Assembly: GCF_026626705.1 (NCBI RefSeq)
Contig: NZ_JAPNKC010000001.1
Coordinates: forward strand, 5,580,001 to 5,644,000
Direction of reading: 5' to 3'
DNA: 64,000 nt
Source of the DNA: Pyxidicoccus sp. MSG2
Lineage (GTDB): Bacteria > Myxococcota > Myxococcia > Myxococcales > Myxococcaceae
Shown here: positions 1-9,629 of the stretch, piece by piece
Layout of the letters: each line of letters begins with the position of its first letter
Numbering within the stretch: the first letter of the stretch is position 1
The notes under the pieces: generated by a model
Databases searched by the model: none
The model's input: the letters and a program-made list of their open reading frames with translations, nothing else
Told to the model about the DNA's origin: nothing
Made by a program: the position numbers and the translations under genes

Positions 1-155
1 GCGGCGCGGCCATGCCCACGTGGAAGGGCGCCATCCCCGAGGAGAACCTCTGGGCGCTCGCGTACTACGTGCAGACGCTGGTCCGCCTGAGAGACACCGA
101 CGAGGCCCGCGCTCTCAAGGAACGCCTCCGCGTCTCCTCCGCGTCCGTGCAGTGA
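1..155 (+). CDS. c-type cytochrome, C-terminal fragment (cut by window start)
   Basis: Only the last ~50 codons are present, in the frame that starts at base 3 and stops with TGA at 153-155. The readable end contains GAAMPTWKG followed by EENLWALAYYVQTL. This is the usual end of a class I cytochrome c domain: the Met of the MPxW segment is the sixth haem ligand, and the following amphipathic helix with a paired Tyr packs on the haem domain. The CXXCH site must lie upstream, outside the window. The protein presumably acts in periplasmic or membrane electron transfer, but its partner enzyme cannot be seen. The short charged tail after the helix has no recognisable feature. The cytochrome assignment is good; the subfamily is unknown. 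Confidence 0.7.
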   Translation, partial: GAAMPTWKGAIPEENLWALAYYVQTLVRLRDTDEARALKERLRVSSASVQ

Positions 156-264
156 GAGCGGACTGATTCGAGAATCAAATAACTTCGGCCCGGACGAAAC
201 ACTTTCTCATCGCCGACGAAAATGTGGGCACGGTTCATCTCCTCCCCCCCAGGAGCCCCTTCTC

Positions 265-1374
<1,110 letters not shown>

Positions 1375-1569
1375 GCCATTCCGCCGACATGGCGCGGCGG
1401 TGACGCGAGGACCGTGGGCCTGTGGGGCCGCGGTCCTCGTCGTGTTTCCGGGGGAGTCTCTCTCGGGGGACTCGGCGTCCGGCGGATGCGATGCCCCGCC
1501 GCACCGTGGGCCCGGGGAAGGGCTGGTCCGTCCGCTGCACCGGGCAGGCGCTCCCACAGGAGCGCGCCC

Positions 1570-3054
1570 ATGTCCCGTATCGACCCGTCCAGCAGCACCC
1601 CCGTCCCCATCGACACGCCCACGGAGCCCGGCCCGACGCCGCCCCCGTCACGGGCGAAGGACACCTCGGTCTCCGCCGCCCGCAACGAGGTGCGCGCCTA
1701 CGATGGGCCCACCCATCGTCCACTCCAGGGGTCATCCTCGAAGCCGGCACCCGCGTCCTCCGGCCCGGCCATCTCCGCGGGAGAGTTGGCGGCACGGGGC
1801 GGCAGGCTGGGTCCCGCATCCACCTCCTCGCCCGCATCCACACCCGAGGTTCCGGACAGTGTGTACTCAGCCCTCCGCTCGCACCTGACGCGCAACCTCA
1901 TCGACTGGCGCGTCAGTGGGAGCGACGTGAAGGCGGTGCACACGGCGCTGGGGACGTTGCAGCCCGGGACCTACCGCGCGGCGCTGGAGCGGATGGAGCG
2001 CGACGGCCTGCTCGGCGAGTACGTGAAGGCGCAGGACCCGGACACGCGCAAGGCCTTCCTGGAGCAGGCCGAGTCCAAGGGCCTGCTCGAGCGCCGCAAG
2101 GGCACGGCGCCCTCGGGCCCGCTGGGCTACCCGGCCGAGCCTGACTTCTTCCGCAACGACCCGAAGCTGCCGGAGTCCCTGCGCGGCGCGGTGAACGAGC
2201 ACGCCATGGACGTGGGCTCCGCCTTCTACCGGGCCCACACCGAGTACCTCGGCCGCTACGTGGACGCCGTCAACGGGGCGAAGCGCCTCCGGGAGTTGAG
2301 GGCGCTCGGGCCGCCCCAGCAGGCGCAGCTCAAGGACAACGTACTCGGCATCGGCCGGAAGGACCCGGCGGGAGAGGCGTACGCGGCGCAGTGGCGGCGC
2401 GCCCTCGGCCCGCCGGACTCGGTGAACCGCGCGTACCAGACGGTCAACGCCCGGATGCGGGAGCTGACCGACGAGCGTCCCGGAGGCAGCATCCAGCTCC
2501 ATGGCAAGGGCTCGCTCACGTCCCACGGCGTCAAGCTGAGTGACGAAGTGCAGGTCGACACCCGGGGCAGGGTCGGCATGAAGGAGGAGGTCGGGGTGGT
2601 GCTGAGCGGCGGACCCCTGGAGGTCGAGCTGGCGCAGAGCCGCTCCGGTGAGAGGAGCGTGGAGACGACGCTGGACCTGGGCCTCCTGAAGCTCAGCGTG
2701 GACTCGGAGGGGACGAAGAAGATGGAGCTGGGCGCGGGCAAGGCCGCCAGTGTGTACGTGACGGTCAACGAGCAGAAGGCGGAGCTCGGCGGGGGTGTCA
2801 TCGCCGAGCTCGAGGCCGGCGACAAGAAGCTGGAGGGTGAGACGGGCTTCAACATGAAGGCCCTGGCGGCCGACCGGGTGCGCGAGTCCTTCGACAAGGA
2901 CCACCGCGGCCTCTTCGACCCTCCGCGCGAGCTGGAGGCCGGGACGTCCTGGGACGCCCTCACCGCGAAGCAGCGCGCGGCCTACGAGAAGCAGGACTGG
3001 ACCCGCGAGGAGTGGACGCAGACCCTGGCCCGAGAGCAGCGCAGGCCACGGTAG
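1570..3054 (+). CDS. Unknown 494-aa protein, Ser/Pro-rich N-terminus
   Basis: ATG at 1570 is preceded by AGGAG at 1558-1562; the reading frame extends further upstream but without a better ribosome site. About 110 N-terminal residues are rich in Ser, Pro, Thr and Ala and probably disordered. The rest (from about VPDSVYSALRSHL) is a charged, mainly helical region that turns into a Gly/Glu-rich alternating pattern (residues ~320-430) suggesting beta strands. There is no signal peptide, membrane segment or catalytic motif that I recognise. It lies ~195 bp downstream of the LysM/GH19 gene on the same strand; a secreted-effector pairing is possible but unsupported. The family is not recognised. 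Confidence 0.65.
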   Translation: MSRIDPSSSTPVPIDTPTEPGPTPPPSRAKDTSVSAARNEVRAYDGPTHRPLQGSSSKPAPASSGPAISAGELAARGGRLGPASTSSPASTPEVPDSVYSALRSHLTRNLIDWRVSGSDVKAVHTALGTLQPGTYRAALERMERDGLLGEYVKAQDPDTRKAFLEQAESKGLLERRKGTAPSGPLGYPAEPDFFRNDPKLPESLRGAVNEHAMDVGSAFYRAHTEYLGRYVDAVNGAKRLRELRALGPPQQAQLKDNVLGIGRKDPAGEAYAAQWRRALGPPDSVNRAYQTVNARMRELTDERPGGSIQLHGKGSLTSHGVKLSDEVQVDTRGRVGMKEEVGVVLSGGPLEVELAQSRSGERSVETTLDLGLLKLSVDSEGTKKMELGAGKAASVYVTVNEQKAELGGGVIAELEAGDKKLEGETGFNMKALAADRVRESFDKDHRGLFDPPRELEAGTSWDALTAKQRAAYEKQDWTREEWTQTLAREQRRPR

Positions 3055-3063
3055 CGCGCACCG

Positions 3064-3570
3064 TCAACGGGCGTTCGCGGGCAGCAGCTTCTCCACCACG
3101 ACGATGTCCTGCCACACGCCCTCCATGGGGGCGTGCTTCTCGTGCACGCCCACCTCGCGGAAGCCGAGGCTCGCGAGCAGGGCGCGGCTGCGCGTGTTGG
3201 TGGCGAAGACGCGCGAGGTGAGCTTGTGGAAGCCGGCGGCCTCGACGGCCTCCAGCAGTGCCTCCATGGCGAGCCGTCCGGCGCCCAATCCCCGAGCCTC
3301 CGGGGCGACGTAGACGCTGAAGTCGGCGATGCCCGCGTAGCACTCGCGCGGGCTGTACGCGCCGCTGGATGCGAAGGCGACGACGCGGCCCGAGTCCTCC
3401 ACCACGATGACGGGGTGGCGTCCTCCCAGCCAGCCGGCGATGTCCTCGGGCGTGCGCGGCCGGGTCTCGAAGGTGGAGCGGCGCTCGGCGATGCCGGCGT
3501 TGTAGATGCTCGCGATGGCCGCGCAGTCCTCGCGCGTGGCGGCGCGGGGGCGCAGGCGGGCGTGGCTCAT
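3064..3570 (-). CDS. GNAT N-acetyltransferase, phosphinothricin-acetyltransferase type
   Basis: 168 aa from ATG (complement of 3568-3570). The sequence follows the small GNAT family of phosphinothricin/methionine-sulfoximine acetyltransferases: RAATREDCAAIASIYNAGI at the N-terminus, RRSTFET, then FSVYVAPEARGLGAGRLAMEALL, which is the acetyl-CoA pyrophosphate loop (R/Q-x-x-G-x-G/A), and FATNTRSRALLASLGF with the usual Asn-x-x-S/A-x-x-x-L-x-x-x-GF. It should transfer acetyl from acetyl-CoA to a small amine; the true substrate in the cell is often a free amino acid or detoxified analogue and cannot be read from sequence. The start codon overlaps the stop of the upstream membrane-protein gene (ATGA), so the two are co-translated. 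Confidence 0.85.
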   Translation of the reverse strand: MSHARLRPRAATREDCAAIASIYNAGIAERRSTFETRPRTPEDIAGWLGGRHPVIVVEDSGRVVAFASSGAYSPRECYAGIADFSVYVAPEARGLGAGRLAMEALLEAVEAAGFHKLTSRVFATNTRSRALLASLGFREVGVHEKHAPMEGVWQDIVVVEKLLPANAR

Positions 3571-4370
3571 GAAGGCTCCGTCGGCGGCGTCGCGAGGGCG
3601 GGGGGCTCGCCCCCGGGCTCGGACTTCGCGCGCATGTGGTACGCGGCCGCGAGGGGCAGGTACCAGGGAATCATCACCATCAGGGCCAGCACCTGGCTGG
3701 AAGAGGCCCCCATGGCATTGATCCCGCTGAAGGCCAGCCACGCCAACCCCTGGAGCGTCATGCCCCGGGCTCCCAGGGAGCGCAGGCCCTTCGAATCCGC
3801 CAGGTGTCCGAAGAGGGCCAGCAGCGGCGGACCCACCAGCAGGCCCAGGCCAATCAGCTGGAACGTCTCCCAGTTCGAGCCGTACACGCTCGACGAGAAG
3901 AACAGCACCACCATGATGAGCTGGACGACCATGGCCAGCACCGTGAGGACCACGCCCGTCGTCGAGCCTCCCGCCTTCGAGTCCCGCTTGCTCCCTCCGG
4001 CCTGCTGCCGCACGTCGTCCAGCACGTCCGGGTGCACCTCCAGCGCGTACGGATAGCCCAGCTCCAGCAGGGCCTCCACGGCGGCGGCGCGCACCGTCTT
4101 CCCGTTGCTCCCCGTCCTGTCCCGTGCGTCCTCGGGCAGGTCCATCAGCGACAGCAGCAGGTCCGCCCGGGCGCGCGGCGTCTCGTCGTCGGCGGGTGGA
4201 CGGGCCATCGCCGCGAGGAGCGCATCCACCTCGGCCGGGATGACGCCGGGCGAGCTCATGGCGTCCTTCAGCTCGGCCAGGGACTGCGCGGGAGCCCAGG
4301 GAGCAAGCGAGGCCTCTTCCGGTGAGGAAGCGGCGGCCTGCGACGCGGAACGGGTTCGGGTGGAGGCCAT
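3567..4370 (-). CDS. Membrane protein of unknown function, cotranscribed with the GNAT gene
   Basis: 267 aa if translation starts at ATG 4370 (MASTRTRSAS); a longer frame to 4481 exists but has no clear ribosome site. Residues 1-130 are soluble and mainly helical, with acidic patches (LAELKDAM, LLSLMDLPED, AAVEALLELGYPYALEV) that resemble short helical-repeat proteins. From about residue 140 there are four hydrophobic stretches: VVLTVLAMVVQLIMVVLFF, FQLIGLGLLVGPPLLALF, GMTLQGLAWLAFSGI and SSQVLALMVMIPWYLPLAAA. The stop codon overlaps the start of the acetyltransferase gene by the ATGA arrangement. No family is recognised. Confidence 0.7.
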   Translation of the reverse strand: MASTRTRSASQAAASSPEEASLAPWAPAQSLAELKDAMSSPGVIPAEVDALLAAMARPPADDETPRARADLLLSLMDLPEDARDRTGSNGKTVRAAAVEALLELGYPYALEVHPDVLDDVRQQAGGSKRDSKAGGSTTGVVLTVLAMVVQLIMVVLFFSSSVYGSNWETFQLIGLGLLVGPPLLALFGHLADSKGLRSLGARGMTLQGLAWLAFSGINAMGASSSQVLALMVMIPWYLPLAAAYHMRAKSEPGGEPPALATPPTEPS

Positions 4371-4523
4371 GGCGGGCGGAGGACAGTCTATCGCCAGGGC
4401 GCACGGCTGGTGCTCGCTGCCGTCGGCCGCAGGGCAGGGGAGCAGGCTCCGGGAGGAGCAGCACCAGGCCCGCATGTGCACCCTAACCCCGTGTGGTCCC
4501 TTTCACGACGAGCGAGGAAGCGC

Positions 4524-4949
4524 ATGGCGATGGAGCGAGCGCAGCGGTTCGTGGACGCGCTGTTGAAGCTGGAGGAGCACGGCGACCTGGATGGCCTCGT
4601 CTCCCTCTTCAGCGACGACGCACAGGTGAGCAACGCGGCCTCTGCCCGGGTCTTCAGGGGACAGGATGGGGCCCGGCAGTTCTGGAAGGAATACAAGGGC
4701 ACGCTGGGTCAGGTGCGGTCCACCTTCCGGAACATGATTGAGGCGGGGGACCGCGTGGCCCTCGAGTGGGAGACGCAGGGCACCGCGCACAACGGCTCGG
4801 CCGTGTCGTACGAAGGCGTGTCCATCATCGAGTGGGACGGGGACGTCATCCGCCGGTTCTACGCGTACTTCGACCCGCACGCGCTCGGCCAGGAGCTGTC
4901 GCAGAACACCGGGCCCCGCTCGCAGGTGCCTGACACCACGCCGGCGTAG
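4524..4949 (+). CDS. SnoaL-like / NTF2-fold protein
   Basis: 141 aa from ATG 4524 with a GAGG-like site just upstream. The pattern RAQRFVDALLKLEEHGDLDGLVSLFSDDAQ, then FRGQDGARQFWKEY, FRNMIEAGDRVALEWETQGT and IEWDGDVIRRFYAYFDPHAL is the typical cone-shaped SnoaL/NTF2 fold: N-terminal helices forming the lid, then a curved sheet with a pocket. Members include polyketide cyclases, ketosteroid-isomerase-like enzymes and non-catalytic ligand binders. No specific catalytic Asp/His pair can be assigned with confidence. It is monocistronic between divergent and convergent genes. Confidence 0.8.
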   Translation: MAMERAQRFVDALLKLEEHGDLDGLVSLFSDDAQVSNAASARVFRGQDGARQFWKEYKGTLGQVRSTFRNMIEAGDRVALEWETQGTAHNGSAVSYEGVSIIEWDGDVIRRFYAYFDPHALGQELSQNTGPRSQVPDTTPA

Positions 4950-5000
4950 GCGGATGAGCTCCCTGCATCCCACCGTCCGCACCGGACGGCGCGAGCGGAC

Positions 5001-6803
5001 TCACGTCGGTGCCGGCTCGCGGGGCAGCTCCACGGTGACGGTGGTGCCCACCCCGGGTGCGCTCTCCAGGTGGATGCGCCCGCCGTGGGCCTCCACCACC
5101 TGCCGGGAGAACCACAGCCCCAGCCCGAAGCCGCCGTAGTGGCGCAGCGGTACCGCGCGCCCGAAGCGCTGGAAGAGGTGGGCCTGCTGCTCGGGAGGAA
5201 TCCCGATGCCGCGGTCCCTCACCACCAGCCGCGCGAAGTCCTCCGGCGCGGCCGTCACCTCCAGCTCCACCGGCTGGCCCTGGCCGTACTTCAGCGCGTT
5301 GGACACCAGGTGCGTCACCACGCCGTCCACGCGCGCGCGGTCCCACCGGCCGGGCAGGGCGCCGGGGGCGTGCAGGTGGACGGCGGTGCCCGCGCGTTGC
5401 ATTTCGTGGTCGAAGCGGCCCAGCACCTCGCGGCACAGCTCCACCAGGTCCACCGGCTCGGGGTCCAGGTGCAGGCGGCCCTCGGACAGGCGGGACACCT
5501 CCAGCAGCTCGCGCACCAGCCGGCCCAGCCGGTCCACCTGCTGCACCGCGGCCGAGGCACGCGTGCGCACGTCCGCGTCCGGCACGCCCCGCTGCAGGCG
5601 CGCGAGCTGGAGCTTCAGGGACGTCAGCGGCGTGTTCAGCTCGTGGCCGGCGATGGCGAGGAAGTCGTCGCGCAGCTGCAGCGCCTGCTGCGTCTGGTGG
5701 AAGAGGTGCGCGTTCTGCACCGCCGCGGTGGCACGTCGGGCCAGCTCCAGCGCCAGCGCCAGGTCCTCCTCCGTGTGGTGGCGGCCGGATTGCGAGTGGC
5801 CCAGCGTCAGCGAGCCCAGCACGCCCTCCGGTGTCGCCAGCGGCACGGAGAGCCACGAGCACGGCGCCAGCGCCCGCAGCAGCGCGCGTTGCGATTCGGC
5901 GCCCTCCACCCATGCGGCGTCCACGTGCGGGTGGAAGGCGGGCTGCCCGGAGTCGAGCGCCCAGACGGAAGGATGGGCCGGCGCGGCCGGCTGCCAGCGA
6001 CTGGCGGCGAGCAGCGCGGCGGACTCGGGCGCGAGCGCGTGGAAGGTGCGGCGCACCTCCTGGTCCGGCCCGCGCACGTCGATGATGCAGAAGTCGCCCA
6101 CCGAGGGCACCAGCGCCAGGGCCACGCCGCGCAGGCTCTGCCCCGTGTCCAGCGAGGCGGCCAGCGTGGCGGTGGCGTGCTGGAGCAGCCCGGCGCGCTC
6201 GGCCCGGTGGCGCTCGGCGGCGAGCAGTCGGGCCCGCTCCAGCGCCATGGCGGCCTGCTGCGCCAGCATGTCCATGAAGGCGCGCTCCTCGGCGTCGAAG
6301 CCGCGCGACTCCAGCCAGGTGAGCGCGAGCACGCCCACCACGCGCCCTCGCGCCAGCAGCGGCAGGGACGCGGAGGAGTAGTCCCCGGCGTAGACGGTGC
6401 GGACGAGGGCCTCCGCCTCGGGGAACTCCTCCGGCGGCAGGGAGGGGCCGGCCTGCCAGACGGGAGCGCCGGTGCGCGCCGCGTCGGTCACCGGCATGCG
6501 CGTCGTCAGCGGCACGCGGGCCAGGGCGGGCAGCACGGCGCGCTCGTAGCGCACGCTGTGGGCGAGCTCCAGCGTGGTGCCCGCCGCGTCCAGCAGGAAG
6601 AGGATGCCGGCATCCGCGGGCAGCGCGCGCACGGCCTCCTCAACCACCGCGCGCGCCACGTCGTCCGGTGTGAGCGCGCCAGAGAGCGCGAGCGTGAGGG
6701 CCTGGAGGCCCTGCATGCGCGCGGTGGCCAGCTCCGCCCGGGCGCGCGCCCGGCGCTCGTGGGTCGGGAACTCCAGCAGCGTACCCTGCCAGCGCTTCTC
6801 CAT
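5001..6803 (-). CDS. Cytosolic GAF-GAF sensor histidine kinase
   Basis: 600 aa, no membrane segment or signal peptide. Two GAF domains occupy about residues 35-190 and 205-365. The dimerisation/phosphoacceptor helix contains DDFLAIAGHELNTPLTSLKLQL with phospho-accepting His ~387; note HELN rather than the commoner HELR. The ATP-binding part has the N box (THLVSNALKYGQG), G1 box (VRDRGIGIPPEQQAHLFQRF) and G2 box (GGFGLGLWFS). It should autophosphorylate in response to a small ligand or redox signal sensed by GAF. No response regulator is adjacent, so it is an orphan kinase, as is common in myxobacteria. The nearest receivers in the window are ~27 kb away. Confidence 0.9.
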   Translation of the reverse strand: MEKRWQGTLLEFPTHERRARARAELATARMQGLQALTLALSGALTPDDVARAVVEEAVRALPADAGILFLLDAAGTTLELAHSVRYERAVLPALARVPLTTRMPVTDAARTGAPVWQAGPSLPPEEFPEAEALVRTVYAGDYSSASLPLLARGRVVGVLALTWLESRGFDAEERAFMDMLAQQAAMALERARLLAAERHRAERAGLLQHATATLAASLDTGQSLRGVALALVPSVGDFCIIDVRGPDQEVRRTFHALAPESAALLAASRWQPAAPAHPSVWALDSGQPAFHPHVDAAWVEGAESQRALLRALAPCSWLSVPLATPEGVLGSLTLGHSQSGRHHTEEDLALALELARRATAAVQNAHLFHQTQQALQLRDDFLAIAGHELNTPLTSLKLQLARLQRGVPDADVRTRASAAVQQVDRLGRLVRELLEVSRLSEGRLHLDPEPVDLVELCREVLGRFDHEMQRAGTAVHLHAPGALPGRWDRARVDGVVTHLVSNALKYGQGQPVELEVTAAPEDFARLVVRDRGIGIPPEQQAHLFQRFGRAVPLRHYGGFGLGLWFSRQVVEAHGGRIHLESAPGVGTTVTVELPREPAPT

Positions 6804-7290
6804 AGGCGGTGCCCACCGCGCATGGGGCGGGTGGACGGGGATGACTGAAACGCATCCGGAGCCGAATTGCCGGCCCCGGATGCGACGACTGTCCTGCGCT
6901 CGTCAGTCCCCGGCCGTCATTGAACAGACCCCCGAGGTGGGGTGCGAGCGGGCCATCGAGAGACCTGGGCCCGCTGTGTGACAGATGGTCGTGACTCGCA
7001 TGCGGCTTCCGTCCCGAGCGGCGGAGCGCTACCGTCGCCTGACGCCGCCCCGGTGCAGGCCTGCCGGGCTTCATGGGCAGGTAGGTCATGCGCCGGTCTC
7101 CCGAAGCCGCCCCTCCGGTGGCTCCATCCATTGAGTTGCGTTTCCGACACCCCCCTGCCCCGGAGGACGCGGTAGCCTTCGGGGCGGTGAGGGATGCGGA
7201 GGACGGGATGGGCCAGGGAGCCCGCGCCGCCCTGGATGAACCGACCGCCTGAACCCGGATGCCTGCCTCGAGCTCACACGGAAACAACTG
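6804..7290. other. Intergenic region between divergent genes, with one strong hairpin
   Basis: 487 bp without a convincing gene. An inverted repeat at 6851-6884 has 9-bp perfect arms (CGCATCCGG and CCGGATGCG), and inside it a further 4-bp stem (GCCG/CGGC) around an AATTGC loop. No T tract follows on either strand, so it may be an operator or RNA structure rather than an intrinsic terminator. Promoters for the histidine kinase (leftward) and the redox operon (rightward) must lie here but are not obvious. Confidence 0.5.
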
Positions 7291-8088
7291 ATGACCCGCC
7301 TCATCGCCTTCGCCGTCATCCTGTCCCTGTCGTCCACCTCCACCGCCTGGGCCCAGCGGAGCACCGCGCCCACGAAAAAGGCGCAATACTCCAAGAAGAA
7401 GCCCGCGAAGCGCACGAAGGCCGCGCCGGCTCCCACGCCTGCTCCCTCTGCCGCTGACGAGGAGCAGGCCGCGCCCACGCCCATGGAGGCCGAGCCGAAG
7501 CCGGCGCAGCCCGCGCAGGACGCGCCCAGGCAACCGCAGGAGCCGCAGACCCCGCCGCCGTCGGCGGGGGACTCCTCGTCCATGGACTTCGACCTGCTGG
7601 GAGGCGAGGAGTCGGCCTCGGCCGCGAAGGTGGACCCGGAGCTGGAGAGCAAAATCGCCCGGCGCCGCACCATGCTCAAGCTGCACCAGGGGCTGGGCTT
7701 CGCGCTGACGGCGAGCCTGCTCACCACCACGGTGGTGGGGCAGCTCCAGTTCAACGACTCGTTCCGGGGCGGCGGGGATGACCGCAACCTGCTGGGGCTG
7801 CACCGGGGCCTGGCCATCGGCACCTCGGCGATTTTCGCCTCCGTGGGCCTGCTGGGCCTGCTGGCGCCCGAGCCCTTCGAGAAGAAGTTCCAGTGGGACA
7901 CCATCACCATCCACAAGCTGCTGATGTCCGTGGCCACCGTGGGGATGATCGCCCAGGTGGTGCTGGGCATCATGGCCACACACCACTACGGCGGGCTGTC
8001 CGAGCGGGACTACGCCATGGCACACCAGGTGGTCGGCTACACGACGCTGGGTGCGGTGTCGGCGGGTGTCGTCACCCTGTTCTTCTGA
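7291..8088 (+). CDS. Four-helix membrane protein with paired histidines (cytochrome b561-like)
   Basis: 265 aa. Residues 1-21 form a signal sequence (cleavage near TAWAQ). Residues 22-125 are Lys/Pro/Ala/Glu-rich and disordered. Residues ~128-265 form four hydrophobic helices, each with a histidine near one end: LHQGLGF (H132), LHRGLAIG (H171), IHKLLM (H208) and AHQVVGY (H245), with an extra HH at 231-232. Such spacing is what a haem-binding b561-type bundle would show. It is the first gene of an operon with a YceI protein and a Rieske protein; in Escherichia coli yceI sits beside the b561-type yceJ. That neighbour logic supports a periplasmic/membrane electron-transfer role. Haem ligation is inferred, not demonstrated. 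Confidence 0.7.
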   Translation: MTRLIAFAVILSLSSTSTAWAQRSTAPTKKAQYSKKKPAKRTKAAPAPTPAPSAADEEQAAPTPMEAEPKPAQPAQDAPRQPQEPQTPPPSAGDSSSMDFDLLGGEESASAAKVDPELESKIARRRTMLKLHQGLGFALTASLLTTTVVGQLQFNDSFRGGGDDRNLLGLHRGLAIGTSAIFASVGLLGLLAPEPFEKKFQWDTITIHKLLMSVATVGMIAQVVLGIMATHHYGGLSERDYAMAHQVVGYTTLGAVSAGVVTLFF

Positions 8089-8152
8089 ATCTTTTCGCGC
8101 CGCCGCCGTTCGGCTTCGCAAGGCCCTGAATCGAAGGTTCCTGGAGGTTGAC

Positions 8153-8731
8153 GTGATTGCTCGACGACTTGCCCTGCTTGCCACCCTGCTGCTCGCGCTG
8201 CCCGCCGCCGCGCAGGCCCCGGCGAAGACGTACTCGGTGAAGAAGGACGCCAGCTCGCTCACCTACAAGCTGATTCACAAGCTGCACGAGGTGGTGGGCA
8301 CGGCGAAGCCCAGCGTCGGCGTGGCCGTCCTCAAGCCGGACGGGACGCTGCAGGTGCAGGTGCGCGCCAACGTGAAGGACTTCGACTCGCAGAACTCCAA
8401 CCGCGACGCGCACATGCAGGAGGTGACGGAGGCGGCGAAGTTCCCCCTCATCGAGTTCAAGGGCAAGGCCAGCGGCGTGACGGCGCCCACGAGCTTCCCG
8501 GCCACGGTGCCGGTGACCCTCAAGGGCCAGCTCACCTTCCACGGCGTGACCCAGGACGTGAGCGTACCGATGAAGGTGACGTTCACCTCCGAGAAGGAGG
8601 CCTCCGCGGAGGGCGCCTTCGACATCAGCCTGGAGGCGTACAAAATCGAGCGTCCGTCGCTGCTGATGGTGAAGGTGGACGACAAGCTGGTCCTGGAGCC
8701 GAAGCTGGTTTTCGTGGTGGAGGGTAAGTGA
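8153..8731 (+). CDS. YceI family periplasmic lipid-binding protein
   Basis: 192 aa from GTG 8153, with GGAGG (8143-8147) five bases upstream; the longer upstream frame is rejected because it would bury the signal peptide. Signal peptide VIARRLALLATLLLALPAAAQA, then the YceI lipocalin-like barrel: YKLIHKLHEVVGTAKP, VKDFDSQNSNRDAHMQEV, FPLIEFKGKASGV, LKGQLTFHGVTQDVSVPMKV. YceI folds bind polyisoprenoids or other amphiphiles in the periplasm; the NRDAHM and TFHGVT segments are family hallmarks. It lies 64 bp after the b561-like gene, and its TGA overlaps the GTG of the Rieske gene, so all three are one operon. Confidence 0.9.
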   Translation: MIARRLALLATLLLALPAAAQAPAKTYSVKKDASSLTYKLIHKLHEVVGTAKPSVGVAVLKPDGTLQVQVRANVKDFDSQNSNRDAHMQEVTEAAKFPLIEFKGKASGVTAPTSFPATVPVTLKGQLTFHGVTQDVSVPMKVTFTSEKEASAEGAFDISLEAYKIERPSLLMVKVDDKLVLEPKLVFVVEGK

Positions 8732-9570
8732 GCACGTCGCGTCGAGGGTTTCTCAAGGGAGTGCTGGGCACGGGTGCGGCAGGGGCGGCGTCCGCCGCGC
8801 TGCCGGGGTGCGCGCCGGATATCAACCCCGCGCCGGTGACGGACGTGACGGCGAGCGCCGCCGGCACGGTGGACCTGCTGGTGCCGCGCTACCCGGACCT
8901 GGAGCCGGTGGGCGGCGCGATTACGGTGCGCGTGCCGGGGCAGCCGACCCCGCTGCTCCTGGCGCACACGAAGAACGACGGCGGGTCGGACGACTTCTCC
9001 ACGGTGTCGTCCATCTGCACGCACGTGGGCTGCCCGCTCGGCTTCGACGGCAAGGACGTGGTGTGTCCGTGCCACCTGTCGAAGTTCAACCCCCGGGACG
9101 GCTCGGTGCTCCAGCGGCCGGCCACGACGCCCCTGCGCTCGTTCAAGACGACCTACAACCCTGGCACGCGCGTGGTGAGCATCAACGTGCTGGGCGGTGA
9201 CACCAGCTTCCCGTCGGTGGTGAATGGACAGCTGACGCTGCCGTTCAGCCAGTTCCCGGACCTGCGCAACAACGGCAGCTCGGTGACGGGGGTGCCCTCC
9301 GGCTACGGCCTGCGCATCTTCGTCTTCCGGCTGGAGGACGGGACGCTGTCGGCGGTGGACTCCACCTGCACGCACCAGCAATGCGAGGTGGAGTTCAACG
9401 CCGCCGAGTCGGACCTCGTCTGCCCCTGCCATGACTCGGCCTTCACCCGTCAGGGGGAGATGGTTCGCGGCCACCTCGAGCCCAACGGGAGCCGGCTGCC
9501 CAACCCGCCGCTCAAGAAGTTCACCGTGTCCGAGACGGCCGACGCCGTCATCGTCAGCGGCGTGCGCTGA
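8728..9570 (+). CDS. Tat-exported protein with two Rieske [2Fe-2S] sites
   Basis: 280 aa from GTG 8728, overlapping the yceI-family stop (GTGA). The N-terminus SRRGFLKGVLGTGAAGAAS is a twin-arginine signal, followed by a possible lipobox (LPGC, C28). Two complete Rieske motif pairs are visible: CTHVGC with CPCHLSKF, and CTHQQC with CPCHDSAF. Each supplies two Cys and two His ligands. Most Rieske proteins have one cluster, so a tandem double-cluster protein suggests a small electron relay. In this operon it would exchange electrons with the b561-like membrane partner. The physiological donor or acceptor is not evident; the cytochrome c fragment at the window start is 7 kb away. Confidence 0.9.
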   Translation: MSTSRRGFLKGVLGTGAAGAASAALPGCAPDINPAPVTDVTASAAGTVDLLVPRYPDLEPVGGAITVRVPGQPTPLLLAHTKNDGGSDDFSTVSSICTHVGCPLGFDGKDVVCPCHLSKFNPRDGSVLQRPATTPLRSFKTTYNPGTRVVSINVLGGDTSFPSVVNGQLTLPFSQFPDLRNNGSSVTGVPSGYGLRIFVFRLEDGTLSAVDSTCTHQQCEVEFNAAESDLVCPCHDSAFTRQGEMVRGHLEPNGSRLPNPPLKKFTVSETADAVIVSGVR

Positions 9571-9629
9571 AGTCCCGCGGGGGCGGGGAGGGGCCCTGTG
9601 CGGGTCCCTTCCCGCCGCGTGCGCTCGCG

